From: Fremontodendron californicum | Taxonomy: Eukaryota; Streptophyta; Magnoliopsida; Malvales; Malvaceae | NCBI GenBank assembly: GCA_030761205.1 | Contig: JAULJL010000017.1 | Span: 4,598,001 to 4,662,000 of the forward strand | Length of the DNA: 64,000 nucleotides | Reading direction: 5' to 3' | Shown here: positions 47,113-56,507 of the stretch, piece after piece | How positions within the stretch are numbered: the stretch's first letter is position 1 | How the letters are laid out: every line of letters starts with the position of its first letter | The notes under the pieces: model-generated | The model's database searches: none | Told to the model about the DNA's origin: nothing | Seen by the model: the letters and a program-made list of their open reading frames with translations, nothing else | Made by a program: the position numbers and the translations under genes

Positions 47113-47397
47113 GACAAATGATGGGATTTATCAATCACATTTTGCATTGAATAAGTTATAACTTTTTCAGTCAAATAGTCCTAGGCAGAATATCAGAATC
47201 AGATTCCATCCTATACAAAGGATGGGATTTGTCATCTGGTACAACATAATGAACCATTATAAATTCATAATACTTATGAAGGTTTACAATACCCCCTACA
47301 ACAGTTTTTCAATCAGATTTTTCCTGAGTGCTAAAACCTCCTCATTCTCATTCTCATTCTCATCCTTCTATATTTCTTCTTTCTTTTGCTACACAAC

Positions 47398-50130
47398 ATG
47401 AGCAATAGAGTGATCGCATTGGTCTACTATAATGGCCAAATTCATAATACTGACGAAGGTGCTACCTTTGATTGTGAACGTCCAAAAAGTTTTCGTGTTG
47501 AAAACGACGTCACATTAGAGGAACTGAAGCTGCAAATTCATACAAAAATTAAAGCTGGAACTAGAAAAAGAGTTTCAGAGGTTAAGTACAGGCATCCTCT
47601 TTCTATTGGTGAAGGATGTGTCCGATATAGAACATTTCCACTTGAAGATGATGATGATGTCAGATGCATGTTTTATGCTCATGAGACATTTGCAAATGTT
47701 GGTGTCCTTGAGTTATATGCTGACATAGATGATGTTGACGATGATTGCGGCCCTTTAAATGTTCGCACAACAGAAAACTTTCACATAGAAGATTATGATT
47801 CTGGGTCGTTCTATGTTCACACTACATACGACGTTCCCACAGAAGAAGTCGTGCCCTTATCTCAAGCTACAACTTTTCAGACTTCATTAGTCTCACAAAC
47901 CCTAATTCCTACTACCCTCGAAGATGAGCCAGCTGGTGTTGATCCTGTTCGTCCACGTGGAGTCCATGGTGAAGATGTTGGTGAATTTAGTGAGCAGGAA
48001 GAGGATGCTGAATTCGCAAGTGATGACAATACTGATTCTGACCCAGACGTCGTCCCTGCTGAGATCAACACTCATGGAGATATCAACACTCATCGAGATA
48101 TTCCCCTATATCAGGCTGCATCCCATATGCATACACTGGATTTGGAGGCAATGCATGTGCCGGAATTTCCAGAGTATGCTCATACATTAGCTATGCCTCT
48201 GACATTTGATCCATCTGCAGTTGATCTGTGTGTTGGGTTACAATTCCCAACGAAAGAGGCTGTGCTTTCAGCTATCAAGCACTATAACATCAAAAACTCT
48301 GTAGATTACAGAGTAATTGAATCTGAGCCGACGAAATATTATGCCAAGTGCGTAATGTATGGGAATGGGTGTAATTGGAGAATAAGGGCAACTTTTATGA
48401 AGAAGAAACATCTATGGGAGATTAGAAAATATGAAGGGCCTCATACTTGCACATCGGGGAGGATTTCACAAGATCATTGCAAATTAGATTGTAACATGAT
48501 CTGTTCATGCATTTTGTCATTGGTCCAAGCAAATCCGGAGATTTCCGTTTCAGTTTTGATCGCTGAGATGCGAATCCGGTATGGATACATCACCTCCTAC
48601 AAGAAAACATGGCAAGCAAAGCAAAAGGCAATTGTTCGAGTATTTGACGATTGGGAAAGATCGTACAATGAGCTACCTAAATGGTTAGGTGCAATGCAAC
48701 ATTTCGTGCCTGGTACAATTATGGAATTGCAAACGGTACCTGCATATCACGGTGATCGACTAGTCCAGGGTAAGAGAATATTCCATCGACTATTTTGGAC
48801 ATTTAAGTCGTGCATTGAAGGGTATCCGTATTGTAAACCTATTGTGCAAATAGACGATACTTTCTTATATGGAAAATACAAAGGCACATTATTGTTAGCT
48901 ATTGCACAAGATGGCAACCGAAACATACTGCCAATTGCCTTTGCCATTGTGCAGGGTGAGACAACAGAGCTTGGTCATTCTTTCTCAGTAACTTGCGCAG
49001 ACACGTGACAAAACAGCCTGGCATTTGCTTGATGTCTGATCGACATGAAGCCATCAAAGCTGCGATTAGACGCGATGGTGGATGGAATCCTCCACATGCA
49101 TATTCAGTGTACAGCATTCGACACATTGCAGCGAACTTTATGAAAAAGTTTAACAATAAGGAATTGCGTCGACAAATTGTTAACATGGGTATGGAATCAA
49201 ATCATAGTTATTTTATCTCTTATATTTCGTTTAGCATATAAAATAATATTGAAATTCACAAGTTTTTTGTTTTAAAATTTATTAGGATACGAGTTGAGGC
49301 AACCGAATTTTCATTTCATGTATGACAATCTTCGTGGAGAAAATGCAGAGGCGGCTAATTGGCTTGATAGGATCCCCAAGGAGAAGTGGACGCAGTCATA
49401 TGATCAAGGAAGGCGTTATGGCCATATGACAACCAACCTAGCTGAATCTATCAATTCGGTGTTGAAGGGAACGCGTCATCTTCCCATTACTGCTTTAGTG
49501 CAATCAACATATTATAGGTTGGCTGCACTTTTTGTTAAGATGGGGAACAAGCGAATTGCCATGATGGAGGGAGGGCACACATATTGTGAAACAGTCACAC
49601 AAGCTATGCAAGAAAATCGCAGGAAAGCTAACTCCTACATTGTTCGTAATTTTACGCGAACAAATCAATCTTTTCTGGTTGAAGAGTTAGTTGCCCCACA
49701 AGAGGGTGTTTCTGCAATGAAGTACAAAGTCAACCTCAGTGACATGTGGTGTGATTGTGGAAAGTTTCAAGCACAAAGGTTCCCTTGTTCATATGTAGTT
49801 GCTGCCTGTGCACATGTCCATGTAGATTGCATGCAATATGTGGACAAAGTCTATAGACTGGAAACTATATTGAATGTTTATAGACATGAGTTCGAAACTG
49901 TTGGAAATGAAGGTTACTGGCCTCAATATGATGGTCCAGAAGTGTGTCCCAATCAAGAAATGCGGAGAAATCCACATGGTCGGCCAAAATCAAGTCGTAT
50001 TCGTAATGAAATGGACCTCAGGGAGAAAGGCCAACCAAAACGTTGTGGATTATGCAAAAACGAATGTCATAACCGTCGAAATTGTCCGCATCGATTTGGC
50101 ACATTGGGGGAGACTTCGCATCAACAATAA
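47398..50130 (+). pseudogene. MURA-type MULE transposase, frameshifted
   Basis: ATG at 47398. The first frame is open to about 48969 and contains an N-terminal PB1-like domain (about residues 1-100), an acidic linker, a MuDR DNA-binding region around 48226-48480 (FPTKEAVLSAIKHY, then a C..C pattern) and the first catalytic Asp in QIDDTFLYGKYKG (48850-48890). At about 48969/48970 one base appears to be missing: the first frame stops at 49008 while the next conserved part (MSDRHEAIKAAI with the second Asp) continues in the +1 frame. A 97-base GT-AG intron (49189-49285) follows, then the last exon to TAA at 50128-50130. That exon has the NLAESIN segment expected to hold the catalytic Glu, the SWIM finger CDCGKF..PCSYVV and a zinc knuckle CGLCKNECHNRRNC. 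The SWIM His is replaced by Tyr. Confidence 0.88.
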
Positions 50131-50642
50131 ATGAATTACATGTTTTTCTCAACTTATCATGTACTTTGGATTATAAGGGAAAATGTAATGCAAGTTTTTT
50201 TGTTTGTTTTTTGTTTTTTGTTTTTATCTAATACAAATCAATTAACAAAATTTAAAAAAATTTGTTCATAAATTTTAAATAATAAAATATACCTTACGAA
50301 ATTTCTTTATTTTTAAAATTATAAAAAAATTATTTTAATTTAATTTATAAATTTTAAAATTAAAAACAAAACTTACAAATTTTTAAAATTAAAACAAAAC
50401 TTACAAATATAATTTTTGATATACAAATTTAAGAAGAAATATTATTTTGTTTTTTTAATTTTTATAAGAAACAAAATTTTCCATATTTAAATTTAATAAG
50501 AAATTTAATTTAATTTATAATTTTTAAATTTAAAAAATAAAATTTACAAATTAAAAAAAAATTAAAATTTGTTTATAAATTAAAAAAAAATTACATGAAG
50601 GGAAATCGCCACCCCCCATGGCGATTTCCCTTCATCCTTTTT

Positions 50643-51344
50643 TCAAATCTTTATGTATGCTAGGCAGTGATCAGAAACCATTGGAGCCAAAAACTCAACA
50701 AATGAGTGAGCAAACTGTGTATGCCAGCAATCATTCACCAAAACCCTATCAAGCTTTTTAGCCAAGTAAGCATCAGTTTGGTGGTTGGACCAAGTGAATG
50801 CTGGTCCAGTACTGGTATGATCAAACACTGATAGCTGTGTCAAGCAGTCCTGAAAATCCTTCATATCAGAGGTAAGCATGTAGGAGCCATTGAAATCTGA
50901 GCTTTCCTGTGGTTTTGCTATAACATTGAAATCTCCAGCCAAAAGCCAAGGAGAGCCATCAATTCTGCCTTGAATGTCCTGAAGATGGTGCCAAAGCCTT
51001 CTTCTACTTATGCCTTCATTGCTTCCATAAATTGCTGTAATGTAGAACCTGGTAGAATTATAAGTGGTGCAGCATGTAATGCTCTGATCAGATGTTGCAA
51101 TAAGATCAACCTGCATCTGATTTCTCCATAGGAACCATATTCTCCCATTATAAGCTTCTAAGTAGTTGTGATGTAGCTTCCATCCCTGAAAGAGCCTATC
51201 TACTATAGCTGACATGTTTTGTTGTTTCACTCTTGTTTCCAGTAAGCAAACAAGGTCTGCCGTCAGGCAGTTTATTCTCTGTATAATACTTTTTTGCTTT
51301 TGAGGGTTGTTTAGCCCCCTAGTATTCCACACTATAAAATTCAT
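50643..51344 (-). CDS. LINE ORF2 fragment: apurinic-type endonuclease domain
   Basis: ATG at 51344-51342, 233 residues. An exonuclease-endonuclease-phosphatase fold is complete: N-terminal NFIVWNTRGL, metal-binding Glu in CLLETRV, AIYGSN, GDFN, TWSN, LDRVLVN and the terminal SDH. Reverse transcriptase, RNase H and zinc finger that should follow are missing, because the frame ends within a few codons of the MULE boundary. The ORF2 start overlaps the ORF1 stop as ATGA (51344-51341), as expected for coupled translation. In the family this enzyme nicks target DNA for target-primed reverse transcription. Confidence 0.87.
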   Translation of the reverse strand: MNFIVWNTRGLNNPQKQKSIIQRINCLTADLVCLLETRVKQQNMSAIVDRLFQGWKLHHNYLEAYNGRIWFLWRNQMQVDLIATSDQSITCCTTYNSTRFYITAIYGSNEGISRRRLWHHLQDIQGRIDGSPWLLAGDFNVIAKPQESSDFNGSYMLTSDMKDFQDCLTQLSVFDHTSTGPAFTWSNHQTDAYLAKKLDRVLVNDCWHTQFAHSFVEFLAPMVSDHCLAYIKI

Positions 51345-52861
51345 GAAAGTTGAGAGGGGGTCACTCCAGAGGCAGGTAAAACTGCCTTACCTCTTTTCCC
51401 CTTGTCAATGGGCCCTTTCTTCTTATTCTTCAAGGTTTTCATCAAGTCTGCAACTCCTGCTGCTGCTGCCCTTTGCTTCTTAGGAGAGTTTGGAAGGATT
51501 TCCACCAATTGTTCCTCCTCTCTCCATTGCTCAGAGCCACTGGTTTGTCCAGGGTCTACATTTGTCCTCTCTGAGTCACTCAGGATGTCAAATCTGTTTT
51601 GGGAACCAGCTAATACTGACTTCTTGCTTTTCTGTATGCTTCTGCTTCCTCTCCCTTTACTGCCCTCATTAACTTCTGTTTCCTTCATACTTGCCTCTTT
51701 CTGTTCTTGAGCCATAGGCAGGGCACTGCTTTCAACTTCTACGCTGCTTGTAGCCTGTGCATCATGTTTTGACAGTTCTGCTTTAGGCCCCTCCTTTGGA
51801 ATCCAAACTTTGGTAGCCCCTACAGGCTGTTTGGTGCAATTTCTGTCTGTATGCCCAAACAAATTGCAATGCTTGCATTTTGGAGGGTACCAAGGGATAT
51901 CCACAACAACATTTGCAATAGTGCCAGCACATAACTCAACATTAATACATTTTGGGATGGGGACATCCACTGCAATCTCCACACATACCTTTGCATAGGC
52001 CAATCTCTGTTGGCTAGCAGTGATTCTATCCATATACAATGGAGTTCCTAGGGCACTAGCAATATAGCTGAGGCCACGTCTGGTGTACAATTCCAGAGGA
52101 ACTCCTCCCAAATGGATCCAAACAGGTAATTTCTTCAAATTAAACTCTAATGATTTCATACCTGGCTCCCATTTTCTCAGAATGAGTGGCTTATTCTGAA
52201 TGTGCCAAGGTCCCTGCTCAAGAACCCATTCTCTGGTGTCAGCATTCGGAAATTGAACTAGGTATAAGTTCAGGCCAGCAGATTTGATCACCACTGCTCC
52301 ATTCTTTCCCCATAACATGTTGGCAAGTCTCTGAAATGTGCTGAAGTTTGGTGCCTTGCCAACAAACTGCGCCACAACTGAGTTCATCCACACAGTTGCA
52401 CCTTCTTCAAAAACCTCAGCTGGAGGTTTGACGGTGATGGATCCATTTGAGTGTTGAGGTGGGAAAAACAGCAACGATTGATCGGAGGAGATTGTGAAGA
52501 GCTTCTTCCAATCAAAATTGGTCTTGACTGATGCCACGTCAGCAAAGGTGGTTGTAACTAACTTTTCTGGAATGTGCAAGCGCTCCGTAACTGTCTCACG
52601 ATCCTCTCGAACATTGGATAATTCAGTATTTGGATCACCATTGATGAGATCATGAGAACCTGGTTCGTTGTTGAGAGCAACAACAACCACTGTAGAACCT
52701 TCTTTTCTCATGCCAGGATCCATACTCTTCATCTGTTCCAAAAGAGCCCCAGCATCCTCTTTCTTGAAACACAACCCAAGTGATTTTTCAGTTGAAACAC
52801 CCGAAACGAACGCGAATTCCTCCTCTGAAATACTGAAAGCATAAACCGGAACCCCAACCAA
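51341..52861 (-). CDS. LINE ORF1: DUF4283 / CCHC zinc-knuckle RNA-binding protein
   Basis: About 506 codons without a stop. The open frame begins at a TTG at 52861; the first ATG in frame is about 52732. The DUF4283-like domain spans roughly residues 150-290 (GKNGAVVIKSAGLNLYLVQF; WVLEQGPWHIQNKPLILRKW) and is followed by the zinc knuckle CKHCNLFGHTDRNC. The remainder is charged and low-complexity. In plant LINEs this protein packages the RNA. Upstream, in-frame continuity is broken by the A-tract repeats at 52881-52934, so the true N-terminus is unclear and possibly damaged. Confidence 0.78.
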   Translation of the reverse strand: MVGVPVYAFSISEEEFAFVSGVSTEKSLGLCFKKEDAGALLEQMKSMDPGMRKEGSTVVVVALNNEPGSHDLINGDPNTELSNVREDRETVTERLHIPEKLVTTTFADVASVKTNFDWKKLFTISSDQSLLFFPPQHSNGSITVKPPAEVFEEGATVWMNSVVAQFVGKAPNFSTFQRLANMLWGKNGAVVIKSAGLNLYLVQFPNADTREWVLEQGPWHIQNKPLILRKWEPGMKSLEFNLKKLPVWIHLGGVPLELYTRRGLSYIASALGTPLYMDRITASQQRLAYAKVCVEIAVDVPIPKCINVELCAGTIANVVVDIPWYPPKCKHCNLFGHTDRNCTKQPVGATKVWIPKEGPKAELSKHDAQATSSVEVESSALPMAQEQKEASMKETEVNEGSKGRGSRSIQKSKKSVLAGSQNRFDILSDSERTNVDPGQTSGSEQWREEEQLVEILPNSPKKQRAAAAGVADLMKTLKNKKKGPIDKGKRGKAVLPASGVTPSQLS

Positions 52862-53310
52862 TCTCTCAAGGCAGCCGCTGTTTTTTTTTTTTTTTTCAAA
52901 TCAATCTCGGTTTTTTTTTTTTTCAAATCAATCTTCCATACCTCAGCATCCTTTTCTCGTTCTCGGTAGATTCAGGGGTTGAAGATGGTGAAGGAGTGGT
53001 GGTGGTTGACGGTGGAGAAGCGGTTGGGGAAGCAGTGTTAGCCTTGGTTGGAGAGGAAGACGGTGGTGACTTAGAACCCAAAAACAAGGAAATTCCCAGA
53101 TCTGCAGGTTGGCTGTGGCTCAATGTCAGGAAAAAACACTTGCGGGAACAGCAAGTGACAGCATCTAATTCCTTTTTTTTTTTTTTTTACCTGCAAAGAT
53201 CGTCGAGGAGCTCTTGAGGAGGAAGACCGTTCTTCAATGGCGCACTCGAAGATAGATGGAGACCAGACAAGAAGAATAAGATTTGAATCTGAGGCAGGTG
53301 ACTTTCTCAA

Positions 53311-54690
53311 AGAGGAGAAGAGGACTTTTCAAGAAAGCTCATGAACTTCCTTCTCTCTCGATCTGCAATTTCTTAACAAATCCTCTTCTCTCATGAACTT
53401 CCTTCTCTCTCGATCTTTATCTGAGATCTTTTCATCAACACAACTTTTACAAAAATAAAAACTAGAGACTATAAACAAAAAGGAGGCGATGATGATCTTT
53501 GAAATAATATAATTAAAAGCCTGAAAAACCAAAATCTTGAAAATCTATATATCTCAGAGGAAATCTTGACAGATTTTCTCAATTAAAAGAAAAAAAAAAG
53601 AAGTTAATTATAAGGGAAACGCTAAGAACAAAAAAGGAGAATGAAACATGTATTTCTTAAGCTGATCAAATAATAGATACAAAATCTATTTTCGTCAAGA
53701 GAAAAATGCTTAAATTATTTCGATCCCAAACGGATCCGAATGACCTTTTTATCTAAGAGGGTTTGGATTTTTTTTTTTTTTCTGTACCAAACTTTCATTT
53801 GTTTTGTTTTTGGGATGATGAATTTGGTTCATGCACTATATAACCCAAAATTTGAAAAGGAAATTAAATTCACTTAATCAACACTTTATACAATTATAAT
53901 TATAGAATCCATTTAATTCCTCATTTACCCCCAATTTTATAGGTGACTGGTTAGGAATAAAAAAGGGCAAAATGGAAAAAAAAATATCAACACACAAAAT
54001 CCATACAATAAATTTTACGCACCAAAATAACAGGTGACCCTATTTTTTGCACAAAATTTGTGCCTCCACGTTTTTTTTTTTTTTTTTTTTGTGGTGTTAC
54101 GTGAGTCCCACTTTTCTTCAAGTTGTTGGGTAGGAATAAAAGAAAATGTTAGGAAGAAATGAGAAAAAAATAAAAAATTTTGTATGTTCGTGTTATTTTG
54201 TGTGTGTTTAAAGTATTATAAATTTTTACACGTTAATAATTCGTTATATATATATATTTTTAAACATTCGTGTATCCATATCGTGTTTGTGTTATTTTTT
54301 GTATTATGTTTTTATTATTTTTTCTATATTGTGTTCGTGACGTGTTCGTATTCGTTTTATTTTTTGGTTTTACAAATTATTATAAATTTATATAAATTTA
54401 TATATTTTGATAATTTATTTTATGTATATTTTTACACGTTCATATATTCGTGTTGTGTTGTGATATTTTTCGTGTTGTGTTTTAATTATTTTTTCATTTT
54501 TGTGTTCGTGTATTTTATTAATTTATCTCATATTTTACATAATTTAATATTTTGATTTAATTTAAATTTTTTTTTATGTATTCGTATTGTATTTCAACTT
54601 ATAACATATTTTATATAATAATTTAATTTAATAAAAAATAAAAAAACGAATCGTTATGTCGTAGTAATAATAATTTTTTAATGAGTAGAT
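53311..54690. other. Spacer between the LINE and MED12
   Basis: Contains a 26-base direct repeat (TCATGAACTTCCTTCTCTCT near 53338 and 53392), a T run at 54071-54090, and the tandem array at 54178-54600. A C run (54701-54707) sits just before the leader of MED12. No gene was recognised. Confidence 0.55.
54178..54600. repeat. Two-unit array related to the 42950-44330 repeat
   Basis: Units start near 54178 and 54370. Both carry TATAAATTT, ACGTTAATAATTCGTTAT or a variant, TTCGTGT blocks, CGTGTTGTGTTTTAATTATT and, at the end, TTATCTCATATTTTACATAA. These are shared with the array at 42950-44330 in the same orientation. Confidence 0.7.
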
Positions 54691-56507
54691 CGAATTCGCC
54701 CCCCCCAATCTCTTTCCTATTTTTTAATTGTTTGAGCAGGGAAGAAACAGAAAGGCTCCGAGGCCATCATCGTCATCATCAGCCAAAGCTAAAAAAAGCG
54801 TCAAAGCCCCCAGACCTTTCTATCCTTCGAATCTCTCTCTCTCTCTCTCAAAACCCTTTCTCTCTCTAGATTTCGCCCTTGCTTTATCTCTCTCTTCGAA
54901 ATCTCTAATTTTATCAGAGGTATGCTCCACTTTCTTTGTTTTGCAATCCCAAATTTCTTTCATATGTTTTTTTTTTGGTTCCCATTTCATCCTCGTTGCC
55001 TTACATTATTTTACGAATTTGCCATCAAAACCCTAGCTTCAGTAATTTGCAGAAAAGGAAAAAAAGGGGTTCAATCTTTTTAGCTTATTAGCTCATCTTT
55101 CTTGCATCTGAAATAAACCCTAAGTTCTCATTTCGTGCATCGAATTTGTGTTTCTTGTAGTTGTAGATTCGAGATTTGGTTTCTAATTTTAAACATTTAG
55201 CATGTACAAGAACATAGCTTGCGTTTAGTTCAATTTGGGGGTTTGCTTGATTCAGTAGATTTGGTTCATTGCTGAATCAAAACGGTGAGTTTTAGTTCTT
55301 TCTTGTGTGTTTTTTATGGTAAACTGGATTGAGTGACCTGAGGAGGGAGACATTTTGAATTTTGACACGTTTTGGTTGTCTCTCTTGGTTTATTTTAATA
55401 GATCAAAGTTGTTTGATTATTTAATGCTGTTGTTTTGCTATATGGCTTTCGAGTTTGCCTTGCCGTTTAGCAATTCCAAAGTGTTGGGAGATGATTTATT
55501 TTACCTCTAATTTCAAAATTTGAATAGTTTGTGAAACATGTTTGGAGTTTAAAGTTTTGATTGAAACCATATTTTTGCAACTTCAAGCTAATGTCTTTTA
55601 TTGTTTAGTGTTTACTCTAATTGTATGAAACAGCTTTATAAATTTATAGGATCAGTTCTTAGTAGAACAAAGCTATTGAGTTTAATTCTTATGATGTTCT
55701 GAGTTTTGCTAAACTGTTATTCATGCGGGTTAAATCATGAAATTGACATTTCCACAGTTGTCAACTTGTCATGATTTAAGCTTCAACTTATGTACTATTT
55801 GTTAACTGGTCATTGGTTTATGCTGTTAGGTCATGTTTTCTTAAGCGTTTGAAGTCCTTCAATGGAAGAAATGTTCAGAATTCCATCTCCTAGAACCTCT
55901 AAAAATCAAATTAAATATCCCTTTTTAGTTTTTCCCCTTTTTGAGGGTCAGTAGTCTGGTATTTTATATTTATATAATTTGATTTCTCTATCCACATGAG
56001 TAGAACTAGAACTGCTAATGCTGGAGTGGGGCGCATAATCTGTGACATAATTTTAAATTTATGATACTGCATCTTAGCACTGATGACATAAGTTTGATCG
56101 AGGGTGTGAAGTTTTGATTTTTTTGTTCATACTGTGTTTCAAAAAATTATATTAGAGATCAAAATTGTGATTTTATTCCTCAATGGTTGTTTTGCTTTTA
56201 TTTGTTTCTTAGTCTCTGAAAACATAAAATGAAATTTCCAAGATGTGATGTTTTACTTTCGATGTGCTGACAGGTCAGAGTGAGTTGATAAGCTAATTTG
56301 TAGATTTCATGTTTGAGGTGGCACACTCAATGAATCTATTCTTTCTCAACTTTCTTTTCAATGTCTTTATCTATCAAATTACTTACCCTTTACATGGTGG
56401 TTCTGACTTCTATTTCTTTTTTTTTTTTTTTTTGCATGAATGCAGTTTGGCTTTGACATTTCTTCTTAGGATCTGAGGAAGCAGTATGCCGCTGATAGTT
56501 GGGAGAA
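54690..56507 (+). promoter_or_regulatory. MED12 5' UTR exon and leader intron
   Basis: A CT-rich leader with a (TC)n stretch near 54833-54849 ends at 54918 (TTATCAGAG) before the donor GTATGCTCC. The acceptor is either at 56452-56453 (ATGCAG) or 56468-56469 (TTCTTAG/GATCTGAG), giving a leader intron of about 1.55 kb. The exon upstream of the start codon contains an out-of-frame ATG at 56485. The intron shows no other features. Confidence 0.55.

Larger units (their letters stand above)
45738..50635 (+). mobile_element. Mutator-like element (MULE) with about 450-bp terminal inverted repeats
   Basis: The left terminal repeat 45738-46181 and the reverse complement of 50179-50635 match nearly base for base. 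Both start with the hairpin ATGAAGGGAAATCGCCATGG and end at CTTGCATTACATTTTC; the main difference is a small indel in an AAAAAC run. Between them lie a 98-bp minisatellite and a MURA-type transposase gene. Long inverted repeats plus a MURA-like DDE/SWIM protein define a Mutator-superfamily element. The near-identity of the repeats suggests recent activity. A 9-bp target duplication could not be identified, because the left flank is itself made of related hairpin modules and the right flank is the LINE. Confidence 0.9.
50636..53310 (-). mobile_element. LINE (non-LTR retrotransposon), 3' part missing
   Basis: Minus-strand element with ORF1 (gag-like) and the start of ORF2 (endonuclease). It is interrupted at about 50640 where the MULE inverted repeat begins. 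The reverse transcriptase and the poly-A end are absent from the window. The 5' region (52862-53310) has two A-tract direct repeats, GATTGATTTGA(13) and GATTGATTTGA(16), and further T runs on the plus strand. The 5' limit is approximate. Confidence 0.82.

Noticed and set aside
47877..48190. Several minus- and plus-strand ORFs of 60-90 codons within the transposase
   Set aside because: They overlap the conserved MURA frame and have no domain of their own; they are shadow frames.
49789..49977. Start of a separate gene downstream of the MULE intron
   Set aside because: The plus-strand frame 49286-50130 continues the transposase across a 97-base GT-AG intron, with SWIM and zinc-knuckle domains in the expected order.
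53071..53310. Minus-strand open stretches with Ser/Pro/Thr-rich peptides upstream of LINE ORF1
   Set aside because: Low-complexity translations around A-tracts, with no recognisable domain. They could be the damaged LINE leader or N-terminus, but they do not support a separate gene.
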